Assembly (NCBI RefSeq): GCF_000377665.1 | Contig: NZ_KB898653.1 | Location: 163,093 to 227,092 of the forward strand | Length of the DNA: 64,000 nucleotides | Direction of reading: 5' to 3' | Source of the DNA: Vreelandella zhanjiangensis DSM 21076 | GTDB lineage: Bacteria; Pseudomonadota; Gammaproteobacteria; Pseudomonadales; Halomonadaceae | Shown: positions 26,890 through 35,050 of the stretch, one piece after another | Layout: each line of letters starts with the position of its first letter | Numbering within the stretch: position 1 is the stretch's first letter | The notes under the pieces: generated by a model | Database searches by the model: none | What the model saw: only the letters and a program-made list of their open reading frames with translations | What the model was told of the DNA's origin: nothing | Translations under genes and position numbers: made by a program

Positions 26890-28907
26890 GGCGTTGCCTC
26901 CAGGACGGTGCGCGGTGCTGCTGGCGCGGGCTTACTTTGGGTCGCCTTGTCGTCAGGCGTTTTGATGATCAACGCATCGGCGACCAGCTCGGCGATATCC
27001 TTGATGTCAGCGCGGGGCTCAACAACGCCTTCAAGCATGGCAGTGCACTGCGGGCAGCCCACCGCAACCAGGTCAGCACCTGTTTCGCGAACATCTTCCA
27101 TACGCATATCGGGGATACGCTGTTTGCCGGGGATATCAGTGATCGGTGCGCCGCCACCGCCGCCGCAGCAGCGCGAGCGGTAGCCGGAGCGGGCCATCTC
27201 TTTCACTTCAATGCCTAGCGCACGGAGTACGTCCCTCGGTGCCTCGTACTCGCCGTTGTAGCGGCCGAGATAACACGGGTCATGGTAGGTTACGCTGCCG
27301 CCTTTCCAGGCCTTGAAGGTGAGCTTGCCCGCAACCACCAGCTCGTTGATATAGGTGCTGTGGTGCTGCACATGATAATTAGCGGGTGTCTCCGGCGTTC
27401 CCAGATCCCCATACTCGTTTTTCAGCACGTGGAAGCTGTGCGGGTCGCAGGTGACGATGCGCGAAAAGCGATACTGGGCAAGCGTTTTGATGTTGCGCTT
27501 GGCCAGGCTCTGGAAGGTGGCTTCATCGCCCAGGCGCCTTGCCACGTCGCCGCTGTCGCGCTCCTCTGTGCCTAGCACGGCAAAGTCGACGTTCGCAGCA
27601 CGCAGCACGCTGATAAAGGCGCGTAGGGTGCGCTGGTTGCGCATATCAAACACGCCGTCGCCCAGCCACAGCAATACTTCAGCTTCGCGCTTGTCGGCCA
27701 TCAGCGGCAGGTTCAAATCCGCGGCCCAATGCAGGCGCGAGTCAGGATCAAAGCCGCCCGGGTTATCCGTGGCAATCAGGTTATCCAGTACTTCGGCGCC
27801 CTTGTTGGGCGTGTTGCCGTGCTCCAGGGTCAGAAAGCGGCGCATGTCGACGATGGCATCAACATGCTCGATCATCATCGGACACTCTTCCACGCAGGCG
27901 CGGCAGGTGGTGCACGACCACAGCGTTTCGGCATCTACCAGCGCGCCGCCCGCACGGTTCACAATCGGCCCGTGAGGCGTACCAGCATGCTCACCCACCG
28001 GCTTGCCGGGATAGGGGGAGCCTGCATAGTGGGCGTCGGTGCCGCCAGCCATGCCGACCACCATATCCTGAATCAGCTTCTTGGGGTTAAGCGGCTGGCC
28101 GGCGGCAAAGGCCGGACAAACGGCTTCACAGCGCCCGCACTGGACGCAGGCATCAAAACCCAGCAGCTGATTCCAGGTGAAGTCGGCCGGCACTTCGACG
28201 CCCAACTTTGTCCGGTCGTCATCAAGCGCCAGCGGTTTGAGGCCGGTTGAGCGATGTTCCCCGCCGGCGCGGTTGGAAAAACGCTCCGGGCGACGATGGA
28301 AGGCCAGATGCAGGGCGCCAGCAAAGGCGTGCTTCATGGGCCCGCCCCAGGTCATGCCGAAGAACATCTCGCCCAGGCCCCAGACGATGACCGCCGCCAG
28401 CACTAAGGCAGCGATCCAGCCTAAGCCTTCCTGGAAAACGCCTTCCGGCAGAATACCCGCGGTGGGCAGGGTGACTATGAACATACCGATCGAGAACGCC
28501 ATCAGGCTCTTGGGCAGGCGCATCCACGGGCCCTTGGAGAGCCGTGAGGGCGGCGGGCTGCGCCGCTTGGCGACCAGCAGGCTGCCGATGAACATGCTGG
28601 TGGTAGCGGCCAGCAGCACCCAGGCAAGAATGGCGCTGTCCAGGCCAAAGCCGTGGACCACGATAGCCAGTAATGCGGCCAGCACAAAGCCGCCGGCAGT
28701 GGCCACGTGGGTGTGTGAAATGTACTTGTCCCGCTCGACGACGTGGTGCAGGTCGACCAGATAGCGCCGGGGAACCTGCATCAACCCTTTGATTACGGGA
28801 ACGGAAGAGGGGCGCCCCTGACGCCACAGGCGCACCCGGCGCACGGCCCCGATGGCGGCCAGAGCGAGCGCAGAAAACAGCAATATCGGCAGAAGGGTAT
28901 CGAGCAT
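26886..28907 (-). CDS. dgcB: Dimethylglycine demethylase iron-sulfur membrane subunit
   Basis: A protein of 673 residues from the ATG at 28907, which follows a GAGGAGAG site; an in-frame ATG 42 bases upstream adds an unlikely polar leader. It has about five N-terminal membrane segments (DUF3483-like), then two [4Fe-4S] motifs, CVQCGRCEAVCP and CTTCRACVEECP, and C-terminal CCG-type sequences (HDPCYLGRYNGEY and SRCCGGGGG), as in heterodisulfide-reductase-like proteins. With DgcA it moves electrons from dimethylglycine towards ETF or quinone. Confidence 0.94.
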   Translation of the reverse strand: MLDTLLPILLFSALALAAIGAVRRVRLWRQGRPSSVPVIKGLMQVPRRYLVDLHHVVERDKYISHTHVATAGGFVLAALLAIVVHGFGLDSAILAWVLLAATTSMFIGSLLVAKRRSPPPSRLSKGPWMRLPKSLMAFSIGMFIVTLPTAGILPEGVFQEGLGWIAALVLAAVIVWGLGEMFFGMTWGGPMKHAFAGALHLAFHRRPERFSNRAGGEHRSTGLKPLALDDDRTKLGVEVPADFTWNQLLGFDACVQCGRCEAVCPAFAAGQPLNPKKLIQDMVVGMAGGTDAHYAGSPYPGKPVGEHAGTPHGPIVNRAGGALVDAETLWSCTTCRACVEECPMMIEHVDAIVDMRRFLTLEHGNTPNKGAEVLDNLIATDNPGGFDPDSRLHWAADLNLPLMADKREAEVLLWLGDGVFDMRNQRTLRAFISVLRAANVDFAVLGTEERDSGDVARRLGDEATFQSLAKRNIKTLAQYRFSRIVTCDPHSFHVLKNEYGDLGTPETPANYHVQHHSTYINELVVAGKLTFKAWKGGSVTYHDPCYLGRYNGEYEAPRDVLRALGIEVKEMARSGYRSRCCGGGGGAPITDIPGKQRIPDMRMEDVRETGADLVAVGCPQCTAMLEGVVEPRADIKDIAELVADALIIKTPDDKATQSKPAPAAPRTVLEATP

Positions 28908-28989
28908 GGCGTCTCTCCTCTCAGAGACACCGTAAGTACAAAACGTCATGAGCCTGACGGCCCATGACGTTCAGCTTACAGCGTTATTG

Positions 28990-31062
28990 TCAGAAGTCCT
29001 TGCAAAGCCGCAGCGCGTCATAGATGGCGGCGTGCGTATTGCGTGGTGCGGTGCAGTCGCCCAGGCGGAACAGGGCAAACCCCTCACCGCCGTCCGTCAG
29101 GCAGGGCTGAGGCTTGATCGCATAGAGCGCTTCGATATCCATCTGGCCCTTGTTACGTGACTGCTCCTTGAGGCTGTAGTAGAGCGCTTCGTCCGGACGC
29201 ACGCCGTTTTCGACCACCACCTGATCCACCACCCGCTCTTCGAGCGCACCGGTGTACTCGTTCTCAAGCACTGCGACCAGTGAGTCGCCCTCGCGGTAGA
29301 CCTTATGCAGCGCGAGATCCGAGGTCATGATCACTTCTTTCTCGTACAGGCTGCGGTAGTAGGTCGGGAAGGTGGTGCCGCCCACCGCCGCGCCTGGCTT
29401 GATATCGTCGGTAACGATCTCGACTTTTGATCCCTTGTCGGCCAGGTAGTCCGCCGCCGAGACGCCGGAAAACTCGCAGATGGTGTCGAAGATCAGCACG
29501 TTCTTGCCCGGTGCCACGGTGCCGTTGAGAATGTCCCAGGTGCTGACCACCAGGCTCTTGTCGGTATCCGCGTCGTAGCCCCACTCCGGTACCTGGGTGA
29601 GAAACGGCTGGCCGCCGGTGGCTAGAATCACCACATCCGGGCGCAGGTCCTGGATAGTTGCCTCATCGGCCTTGGTACCCAGGCGCTGATCCACTTCCAG
29701 ACGGTTGAGCTCCAGCTGATACCAGCGCGTGATGCCTGCAATCTGATCACGCTGGGGTGCTTTCGAGGCAATAGTTATCTGGCCGCCGATCTGGTCATTG
29801 GCTTCAAACAGCGTGACATCGTGGCCGCGCTCGGCGCACACGCGGGCGGCTTCCATGCCCGCTGGGCCACCGCCCACAACCACCACCTTGCGTTTGGGAC
29901 CTTCGCTCTTCTCGATGATGTGCGGCAGGCCCATGTACTCGCGTGAGGTTGCGGCGTTCTGGATGCACAGCACGTCGAGGCCCTGGTACTGGCGATCGAT
30001 GCAGTAGTTGGCGCCCACGCACTGCTTGATCTGATCGATCTGACCCATCTTTATCTTGGCGATCAGATGTGGGTCGGCAATTTGAGCGCGGGTCATCCCC
30101 ACCAGATCCACATAGCCACCTTCCAGAATCCGTTGGGCCTGGTTGGGGTCTTTGATGTTCTGGGCATGGATGACCGGAACATTGACCACTTCCTTGATGC
30201 CAGCGGCCAGGTGCAGGAAGGGCTCTGGCGGAAACGACATGTTAGGAATGACGTTGGCGAGCGTATTGTGGGTATCGCAGCCTGAGCCTACCACGCCGAA
30301 GTAATCGACCATGCCGGTAGCATCGTAATACGCGGCGATCTTTTTCATGTCCTCGTGGGTCAGGCCATCCGGATGGAACTCATCACCGGTGATGCGCATG
30401 CCCACCACAAAGTCGTCACCGACTTCGGCGCGCACGGCCTTGAGCACTTCCATGCCAAAGCGCATGCGGTTTTCAAAGCTGCCGCCCCATTCGTCGGTAC
30501 GCTTGTTGACCCGCGGACTCCAGAACTGGTCGATCAAATGCTGGTGCACGGCGGAAAGCTCTACGCCATCCAGGCCACCTTCCTTCGCCCGGCGTGCGGC
30601 CTGGGTGAAGTCGTAGATGATGCGATGAATCTCTTCGACCTCAATGGTCTTGCAGGTCGAACGGTGAACCGGCTCGCGGATACCCGACGGTGACACCAGC
30701 GTTGACCAATCGTAGCCATCCCAACGTGAGCGACGGCCCATGTGGGTAATCTGGATCATGATCTTGCCGCCGTGCTTGTGCACGGCATCCGCCAGATTCT
30801 GAAAGTGCGGGATGATGCGGTCGGTGGAGAGGTTGACCGAACTCCACCAGCCCTGGGGGCTGTCGATAGAGACAACCGACGAGCCGCCGCAGATGCACAG
30901 GCCACAGCCACCCTTAGCCTTCTCTTCGTAATATTTGACGTAACGTTCGGTGGTCATGCCGCCGTCGGTGGCGTGCACCTCGGCGTGCGCTGTGCTGACC
31001 ACGCGGTTACGGATAGTCTGGCTGCCGATCTGGATCGGCTTGAAAAGTGCTTCGAATGCCAT
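28990..31062 (-). CDS. dgcA: Dimethylglycine demethylase flavin subunit
   Basis: Converts dimethylglycine to sarcosine and formaldehyde. It has 690 residues and the trimethylamine-dehydrogenase layout: an FMN-binding old-yellow-enzyme barrel (about 1-340), an iron-sulfur segment, then an FAD/NAD-type domain from VVVVGGGPAGMEAARVCAERGHDV (about 394). In the iron-sulfur segment Cys348, Cys354 and Cys366 are present, but the position of the usual second Cys is Ala351 (CVGANYC). This may be normal for DgcA. The ATG follows GAGGAG. It lies 11 bases after the DUF5943 gene. Confidence 0.95.
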   Translation of the reverse strand: MAFEALFKPIQIGSQTIRNRVVSTAHAEVHATDGGMTTERYVKYYEEKAKGGCGLCICGGSSVVSIDSPQGWWSSVNLSTDRIIPHFQNLADAVHKHGGKIMIQITHMGRRSRWDGYDWSTLVSPSGIREPVHRSTCKTIEVEEIHRIIYDFTQAARRAKEGGLDGVELSAVHQHLIDQFWSPRVNKRTDEWGGSFENRMRFGMEVLKAVRAEVGDDFVVGMRITGDEFHPDGLTHEDMKKIAAYYDATGMVDYFGVVGSGCDTHNTLANVIPNMSFPPEPFLHLAAGIKEVVNVPVIHAQNIKDPNQAQRILEGGYVDLVGMTRAQIADPHLIAKIKMGQIDQIKQCVGANYCIDRQYQGLDVLCIQNAATSREYMGLPHIIEKSEGPKRKVVVVGGGPAGMEAARVCAERGHDVTLFEANDQIGGQITIASKAPQRDQIAGITRWYQLELNRLEVDQRLGTKADEATIQDLRPDVVILATGGQPFLTQVPEWGYDADTDKSLVVSTWDILNGTVAPGKNVLIFDTICEFSGVSAADYLADKGSKVEIVTDDIKPGAAVGGTTFPTYYRSLYEKEVIMTSDLALHKVYREGDSLVAVLENEYTGALEERVVDQVVVENGVRPDEALYYSLKEQSRNKGQMDIEALYAIKPQPCLTDGGEGFALFRLGDCTAPRNTHAAIYDALRLCKDF

Positions 31063-31073
31063 GACGACGCTCC

Positions 31074-31607
31074 TCAGTGCTTGGGCGTGACAACAAACAG
31101 GCCGTGCTCACAGCCCTCTTCGGCGCCGCTTTGGGTCTGCTCGGCCACCGTGCGCATTTCGCTTCCCCGCGCCGCCAGAATCTGATCCATGGCCCCGGCG
31201 AACCAGCCAGTGAACATGTACTCGATCTTGCGGTTCACCTTGCCCATCTGATACACGAACGCGCTGTGCTCGAGACGGACGCGGGCGGTACCGGCATCCA
31301 GATCGATCTCTTCAGTGATGAACAGGCCCCAGCCGCGCTGGGAGAGGCGCTTCATGTAGTGCTCGAACACGTCAACACCTTCAAGCCCATGGAGCTCGGC
31401 CTCTTTCTCGCACCAGTGCCAGGCACTCTTGTAGCCGGCGTGGTAGAGAATCTCGGCGTATTTTTCGGCGCCCAACGCTTCCTCAACTGCCATATGGTTG
31501 TTGACGAAAAAGTGGCGCGGAACGTACAGCATCGGCAGGGCATCGGTCGTCCAGATACCAGTTTCGCTGTCGACTTCAATCGGGAGTTCGGGGGCAGTCG
31601 TGGTCAC
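31074..31607 (-). CDS. DUF5943-type protein of the dgc operon
   Basis: A soluble 177-residue protein of the kind encoded directly upstream of dgcA in Pseudomonas. It contains a V4R-like pattern (FFVNNHMAVEEALGAEKYAEILYHAGYKSAWHWCEKEAELHG, then RGWGLFITEEIDLDAGTARVRLEHSAFV and YMFTGWFAGAMDQIL). It starts with GTG after an AAGGA site. Its biochemical role is not established; V4R-like domains bind small hydrophobic ligands, so a sensory or chaperone role for the demethylase is possible. The upstream gap carries four 13-base tandem repeats. Confidence 0.82.
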   Translation of the reverse strand: MTTTAPELPIEVDSETGIWTTDALPMLYVPRHFFVNNHMAVEEALGAEKYAEILYHAGYKSAWHWCEKEAELHGLEGVDVFEHYMKRLSQRGWGLFITEEIDLDAGTARVRLEHSAFVYQMGKVNRKIEYMFTGWFAGAMDQILAARGSEMRTVAEQTQSGAEEGCEHGLFVVTPKH

Positions 31608-31628
31608 GGTTGTATTCCTTGCACTTAT

Positions 31629-31680
31629 AGTTGTTCAAAACTGTTGTTCGAAACTGTTATTCAAAACAGGTGTTCAAAAA
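31629..31680. repeat. Four tandem copies of a 13-bp unit upstream of the DUF5943/dgc genes
   Basis: Units at 31629, 31642, 31655 and 31668 share the pattern TGTTGTTCAAAAC with one to four changes. They fill most of the 90-base gap between the dipeptidase stop and the DUF5943 start. They could be operator iterons, a spacer minisatellite, or both. Confidence 0.8.
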
Positions 31681-31697
31681 GCATCGGGTTATTGAGC

Positions 31698-32675
31698 TTA
31701 TTCGCCCCACACGTCCTTCAGAGTGCGCACCCAGTTCTCGCCCATGATCTTTCTCACCTGAGATTCACTCATGCCGCGCTTCAAGAGCGCTTCGGTCAGG
31801 TTGGGGAATTCGCCGATGGTACGGATGCCCTCAGGGTTGATGATTTTGCCGAAACTGGTCAGGCGGCGGGCGTAGCCCTTGTCATGGGTCAGCCATTCGA
31901 AGAAGTTCTGGTCATGGCCCTGGGTGAAATCGGTGCCGATACCGATGGCGTCTTCACCGACGATGTTCATGATGTACTCGATCGCCTCGACGTAGTCGTC
32001 GATGGTTGAATCAACGCCTTTCTTAAGGAACGGGGTGAACATGGTGACGCCGACAAAGCCGCCGTGGTCGGCGATGAACTTGAGCTCTGCGTCAGACTTG
32101 TTGCGCGGGTGTTCTTTTAGCCCGGAGGGCAGGCAGTGTGAGTAGCACACCGGCTTTTTGGATTCGAGGATGACTTCTTCAGAGGTTTTGGCGCCCACGT
32201 GAGAAAGATCGCACAGCATGCCCACGCGGTTCATCTCGGCGACAATCTCGCGGCCGAAGCCTGATAGCCCGCCGTCGCGCTCGTAGCAGCCGGTACCCAC
32301 CAGGTTCTGGGTGTTGTAGCACATCTGCACGATGCCTACGCCGAGCTGCTTGAAGATCTCGACGTAGCCGATCTGGTCTTCAAAGGCGTGGGCGTTCTGG
32401 AAGCCGAAAATAATGCCGGTCTTGCCTTCTTCCTTGGCCCGGATGATGTCACGCGTAGTGCGCACCGGGCGTACCAGGTCGCTGCACTCTTCCATTAGCT
32501 TGTTGGAGGCGACGATGTTATCTACCGTGGCTTTGAACCCCTCCCAGACCGAGACGGTGCAGTTGGCCGCGGTCAGGCCGCCACGGCGCATATCTTCCAG
32601 AAGCTCACGGTTCCATTTGGCAATGATCAGGCCGTCAATGACGATGGCGTCTTGGTGCAATTCAGCAGGGGTCAT
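31698..32675 (-). CDS. Membrane dipeptidase family protein (peptidase M19) of the dgc operon
   Basis: A 325-residue M19 (renal dipeptidase) family protein. Visible family features are the early HQDAIVIDGLI segment, a metal-ligand-type GFQNAHAFED, CDLSHVGAKTSEEVI and SKKPVCYSHCLPSGLKEHPRNKSD with the second His, and GIGTDFTQGHD. No signal peptide is seen. The expected HxD motif near the N-terminus is altered (IDGL), so zinc binding may differ. It heads the minus-strand dgc cluster, as the homologous gene does in Pseudomonas. Its physiological substrate is unknown. A TGGAGC site precedes the ATG. Confidence 0.88.
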   Translation of the reverse strand: MTPAELHQDAIVIDGLIIAKWNRELLEDMRRGGLTAANCTVSVWEGFKATVDNIVASNKLMEECSDLVRPVRTTRDIIRAKEEGKTGIIFGFQNAHAFEDQIGYVEIFKQLGVGIVQMCYNTQNLVGTGCYERDGGLSGFGREIVAEMNRVGMLCDLSHVGAKTSEEVILESKKPVCYSHCLPSGLKEHPRNKSDAELKFIADHGGFVGVTMFTPFLKKGVDSTIDDYVEAIEYIMNIVGEDAIGIGTDFTQGHDQNFFEWLTHDKGYARRLTSFGKIINPEGIRTIGEFPNLTEALLKRGMSESQVRKIMGENWVRTLKDVWGE

Positions 32676-32871
32676 AACGTAGCTCCAGAATTGTTTATGT
32701 AGGGAGCATAGCGTTGAGGTGGTGTCGATCTGCGCTTGGAAACGACGACGGAAATTCCAAAAGCGTCATCGTGTGAAAAGCACCTGCTGGAAACCTGGCA
32801 AGCAGCCGGGTTAAGCGGTACAAAAGCATTAGGGTGAGTGAGGGGGCGCGCGATATAGCAAAAGGCTTAAC

Positions 32872-32900
32872 GAAAAAGAGCCGCCTTTTGGGCAGCTCTT
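32872..32900 (-). terminator. Terminator of gbdR
   Basis: On the minus strand a 10-bp stem with one mismatch (32891-32900 with 32876-32885) is followed by a T-run. It lies 68 bases past the regulator stop. The rest of the 292-base gap to the dipeptidase holds no gene and should carry the dgc promoter. Confidence 0.72.
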
Positions 32901-32967
32901 ATAGCAACGATTAATACTGTGTCAGTAGTACCTTTTTCACTTAGTACTCTTTTCACTTAGTGCTCTG

Positions 32968-34107
32968 TCAGGTAACTAATGGCACGCTGGCAAAGGTTGG
33001 TTCACCCTGCGCATAGGCAAGCGCCAGTAAGGCACTTGATGCCGGTTCGCTGCTCGTCGCCGGTTCTACTCCCCAGCGTTTAAGCAAAGGGGGCGATTTT
33101 TCATATTTCTGGCGGGTATGGATGCCCAGGCGTTCATCGCGCGGCGGAATACCAAAGCATTCGCGGTAGCACTTCGAGAAGTGCGGGGTGGAAACAAAGC
33201 CGCACACCGAGGCAATCTCGATGATGGATAGTGGCGTCTGTTTAAGTAACTGACGCGCACGCACCAAGCGTAGCTTCAAATAGTACCTGGAGGGCGAACA
33301 GTGCAGATAGCGCTGAAACAGGCGCTCCAGCTGGCGACGGGAAACGTCGACGTAACTTGCCAGCTCGTCGAGCTCAAGCGGCTCTTCAAGATTGGATTCC
33401 ATCAGCGCGACGATTTCCAGCAGCTTGGGCTGGGTGGTGCCCAGCACGTGCTTTAACGGCACGCGCTGCTGATCCTGCTCGTTACGCATACGCTCGTAGA
33501 TGAACATCTCGGAAATGCCTGCCGAAAGCTCTTTGCCATGATCGTGAGCGATCAGGTTGAGCATCATATCCAGCGGCGCCGTGCCGCCTGAGGCGGTAAA
33601 CCGATCGCGGTCGATAGAAAAAAGCCGCGTGGTCAGCACAATCTTCGGAAACGCTTCCTGGATAGACGCCAAACACTCCCAGTGAATGCTGGTTTCGTAA
33701 TGATCCAGCAGACCCGCTTGTCCCAGCGCCCAGCTACCCGTACAGATAGCGCCCAAGCGTCGGAGCTGGCGCGACTGCGCCTGTAGCCAATGCAGGTGAT
33801 CACGGCTGACACTATGCTGAGGGGCAACGCCGCCACATACCACGACCCAGTCAAGTGTGAGTGGTGCGTGCATTGAGGCGTCAGGCGTTACATGCAGGCC
33901 GTCGCTTGCACGAACCGGTGAGCCATCCTGAGTCAGTGTGTACCAGCGGTAAAGCTCGCGCCCCGCCAACTGGTTGGCCATGCGTAGGGGCTCAATCGCT
34001 GACGCCAGAGAGATGAGAGTGAAGTTGTCCAACAGCAGAAAACCGAGGGTTTGCGGTACGTTCGGGTGACCTACTGTGGTTGGTTTTTTTACTTGATCGA
34101 TTGTCAT
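32968..34107 (-). CDS. gbdR: GbdR-like AraC/GATase-1 transcriptional regulator
   Basis: A regulator of 379 residues with an N-terminal DJ-1/PfpI-like domain (about 20-190, LGFLLLDNFTLISLASAIEPLRMAN and AICTGSWALGQAGLLD) and a C-terminal AraC HTH pair (LDELASYVDVSRRQLERLFQRYL and IIEIASVCGFVSTPHFSKCYRECFG). GbdR has this layout and activates gbc, dgc and sox genes when betaine or dimethylglycine is present; the location beside the dgc operon supports the assignment. The ATG at 34107 has a GAGGTAA site; an in-frame GTG at 34125 is less likely. Confidence 0.9.
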   Translation of the reverse strand: MTIDQVKKPTTVGHPNVPQTLGFLLLDNFTLISLASAIEPLRMANQLAGRELYRWYTLTQDGSPVRASDGLHVTPDASMHAPLTLDWVVVCGGVAPQHSVSRDHLHWLQAQSRQLRRLGAICTGSWALGQAGLLDHYETSIHWECLASIQEAFPKIVLTTRLFSIDRDRFTASGGTAPLDMMLNLIAHDHGKELSAGISEMFIYERMRNEQDQQRVPLKHVLGTTQPKLLEIVALMESNLEEPLELDELASYVDVSRRQLERLFQRYLHCSPSRYYLKLRLVRARQLLKQTPLSIIEIASVCGFVSTPHFSKCYRECFGIPPRDERLGIHTRQKYEKSPPLLKRWGVEPATSSEPASSALLALAYAQGEPTFASVPLVT

Positions 34108-34455
34108 GGTCTTTACCTCTATCACCTAAACGTCATTGGTTTTCTTTTTATTATCTTTCTATGTCGTTGGCGTTTTGTTCTGAGTCCCTGCGCTAGATAC
34201 TTACTGCCTATCTGCATATTGGCACGAATGACACTTATACTGACAAAGCAATCTGAAAAGCAATCCAATAGTTGTCGCAAATAGAACACTAAGGGTCGTC
34301 GCTGAAGCGATTAAAGGCGATGTAGGGCGGGCATCAGTGATTAATGAAACGTTTGTTTCAATGTTAAACATCGTTTTAATAAGTCATTGAACCTAAAGGT
34401 TTTAAATTTAAAAAACGCTATAAGCTAATAAGCTAAATAACGTAAGGAGGCATCA
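34108..34455. promoter_or_regulatory. Divergent gap gbdR/mscL with two dyads
   Basis: This 348-base gap has no gene. Near the mscL side TGAAAC-GTTT-GTTTCA (34345-34360) is a perfect 6-base-arm dyad, directly followed by ATGTT-A-AACAT (34361-34371). An AT-rich stretch with repeated ATAAGCTA lies at about 34420-34437, just before the mscL ribosome site. The dyads could regulate mscL, but no factor is identified. Confidence 0.45.
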
Positions 34456-34968
34456 ATGGCCAAGTTTTTCAAAGAGTTCCGCGAGTTTGCCGTGAAAGGC
34501 AACGTAGTGGATATGGCGGTGGGGATTATTATAGGCGGCGCTTTTACGCTGATCGTACAAAGTCTCGTCAAGGATGTAATGAACCCGATTATCGGCCTGT
34601 TAGTGGGCGGTATTGATTTCTCCAATCTGTTTGTCGTGTTGCGAGAAGGGGCCACGTCAGGACCTTATCCTACGCTTGCCGCGGCGCAGGCAAACGGCGC
34701 GGTGACGCTGAATCTTGGCCTTTTTATCAATGCGGTCGTCAGCTTTACGATTGTTGCCTTTGTGGTCTTCATGCTGGTCAGAACGATCAACCGCTTAAAG
34801 CGTGAAGAGGTGGAAGCCCCCAAAAGCCCGGTCGAAAAACCCTGCCCGTACTGCTTTATGGCCGTGCCTATCAAGGCTACTCGCTGCGGGCACTGTACGT
34901 CTGAGTTGCCTGTGCCCACGGAGGCTGAACAGCAATCTCTCAAGGCGGCATCATCGCCATCCTCGTAA
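34456..34968 (+). CDS. mscL: Large-conductance mechanosensitive channel with C-terminal zinc ribbon
   Basis: An emergency release valve opened by membrane tension on hypo-osmotic shock. It has 170 residues, longer than the 136-residue E. coli channel. The N-terminus is typical: [43 protein letters not shown] (TM1), then TM2 at about 95-117 ([20 protein letters not shown]). After the charged linker [13 protein letters not shown] comes CPYC(x)11CGHC (from about residue 133), a zinc-ribbon-like tail that replaces the simple C-terminal helix bundle. An AAGGAGG site precedes the ATG. Confidence 0.95.
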   Translation: MAKFFKEFREFAVKGNVVDMAVGIIIGGAFTLIVQSLVKDVMNPIIGLLVGGIDFSNLFVVLREGATSGPYPTLAAAQANGAVTLNLGLFINAVVSFTIVAFVVFMLVRTINRLKREEVEAPKSPVEKPCPYCFMAVPIKATRCGHCTSELPVPTEAEQQSLKAASSPSS

Positions 34969-34998
34969 CTGTTATTCATAACCCGTACTGTGATTCAT

Positions 34999-35033
34999 AA
35001 AAAAAGGTGCCCCGAGAGGAGGCACCCTTTTTT
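34999..35033. terminator. Bidirectional terminator between mscL and hemY
   Basis: GGTGCC (35006-35011) and GGCACC (35021-35026) form a stem flanked by an A-run on the left and a T-run on the right, so it can end both the plus-strand mscL and the minus-strand hem transcript. Confidence 0.85.
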
Positions 35034-35050
35034 GTAGCTTACGTTAAGTG

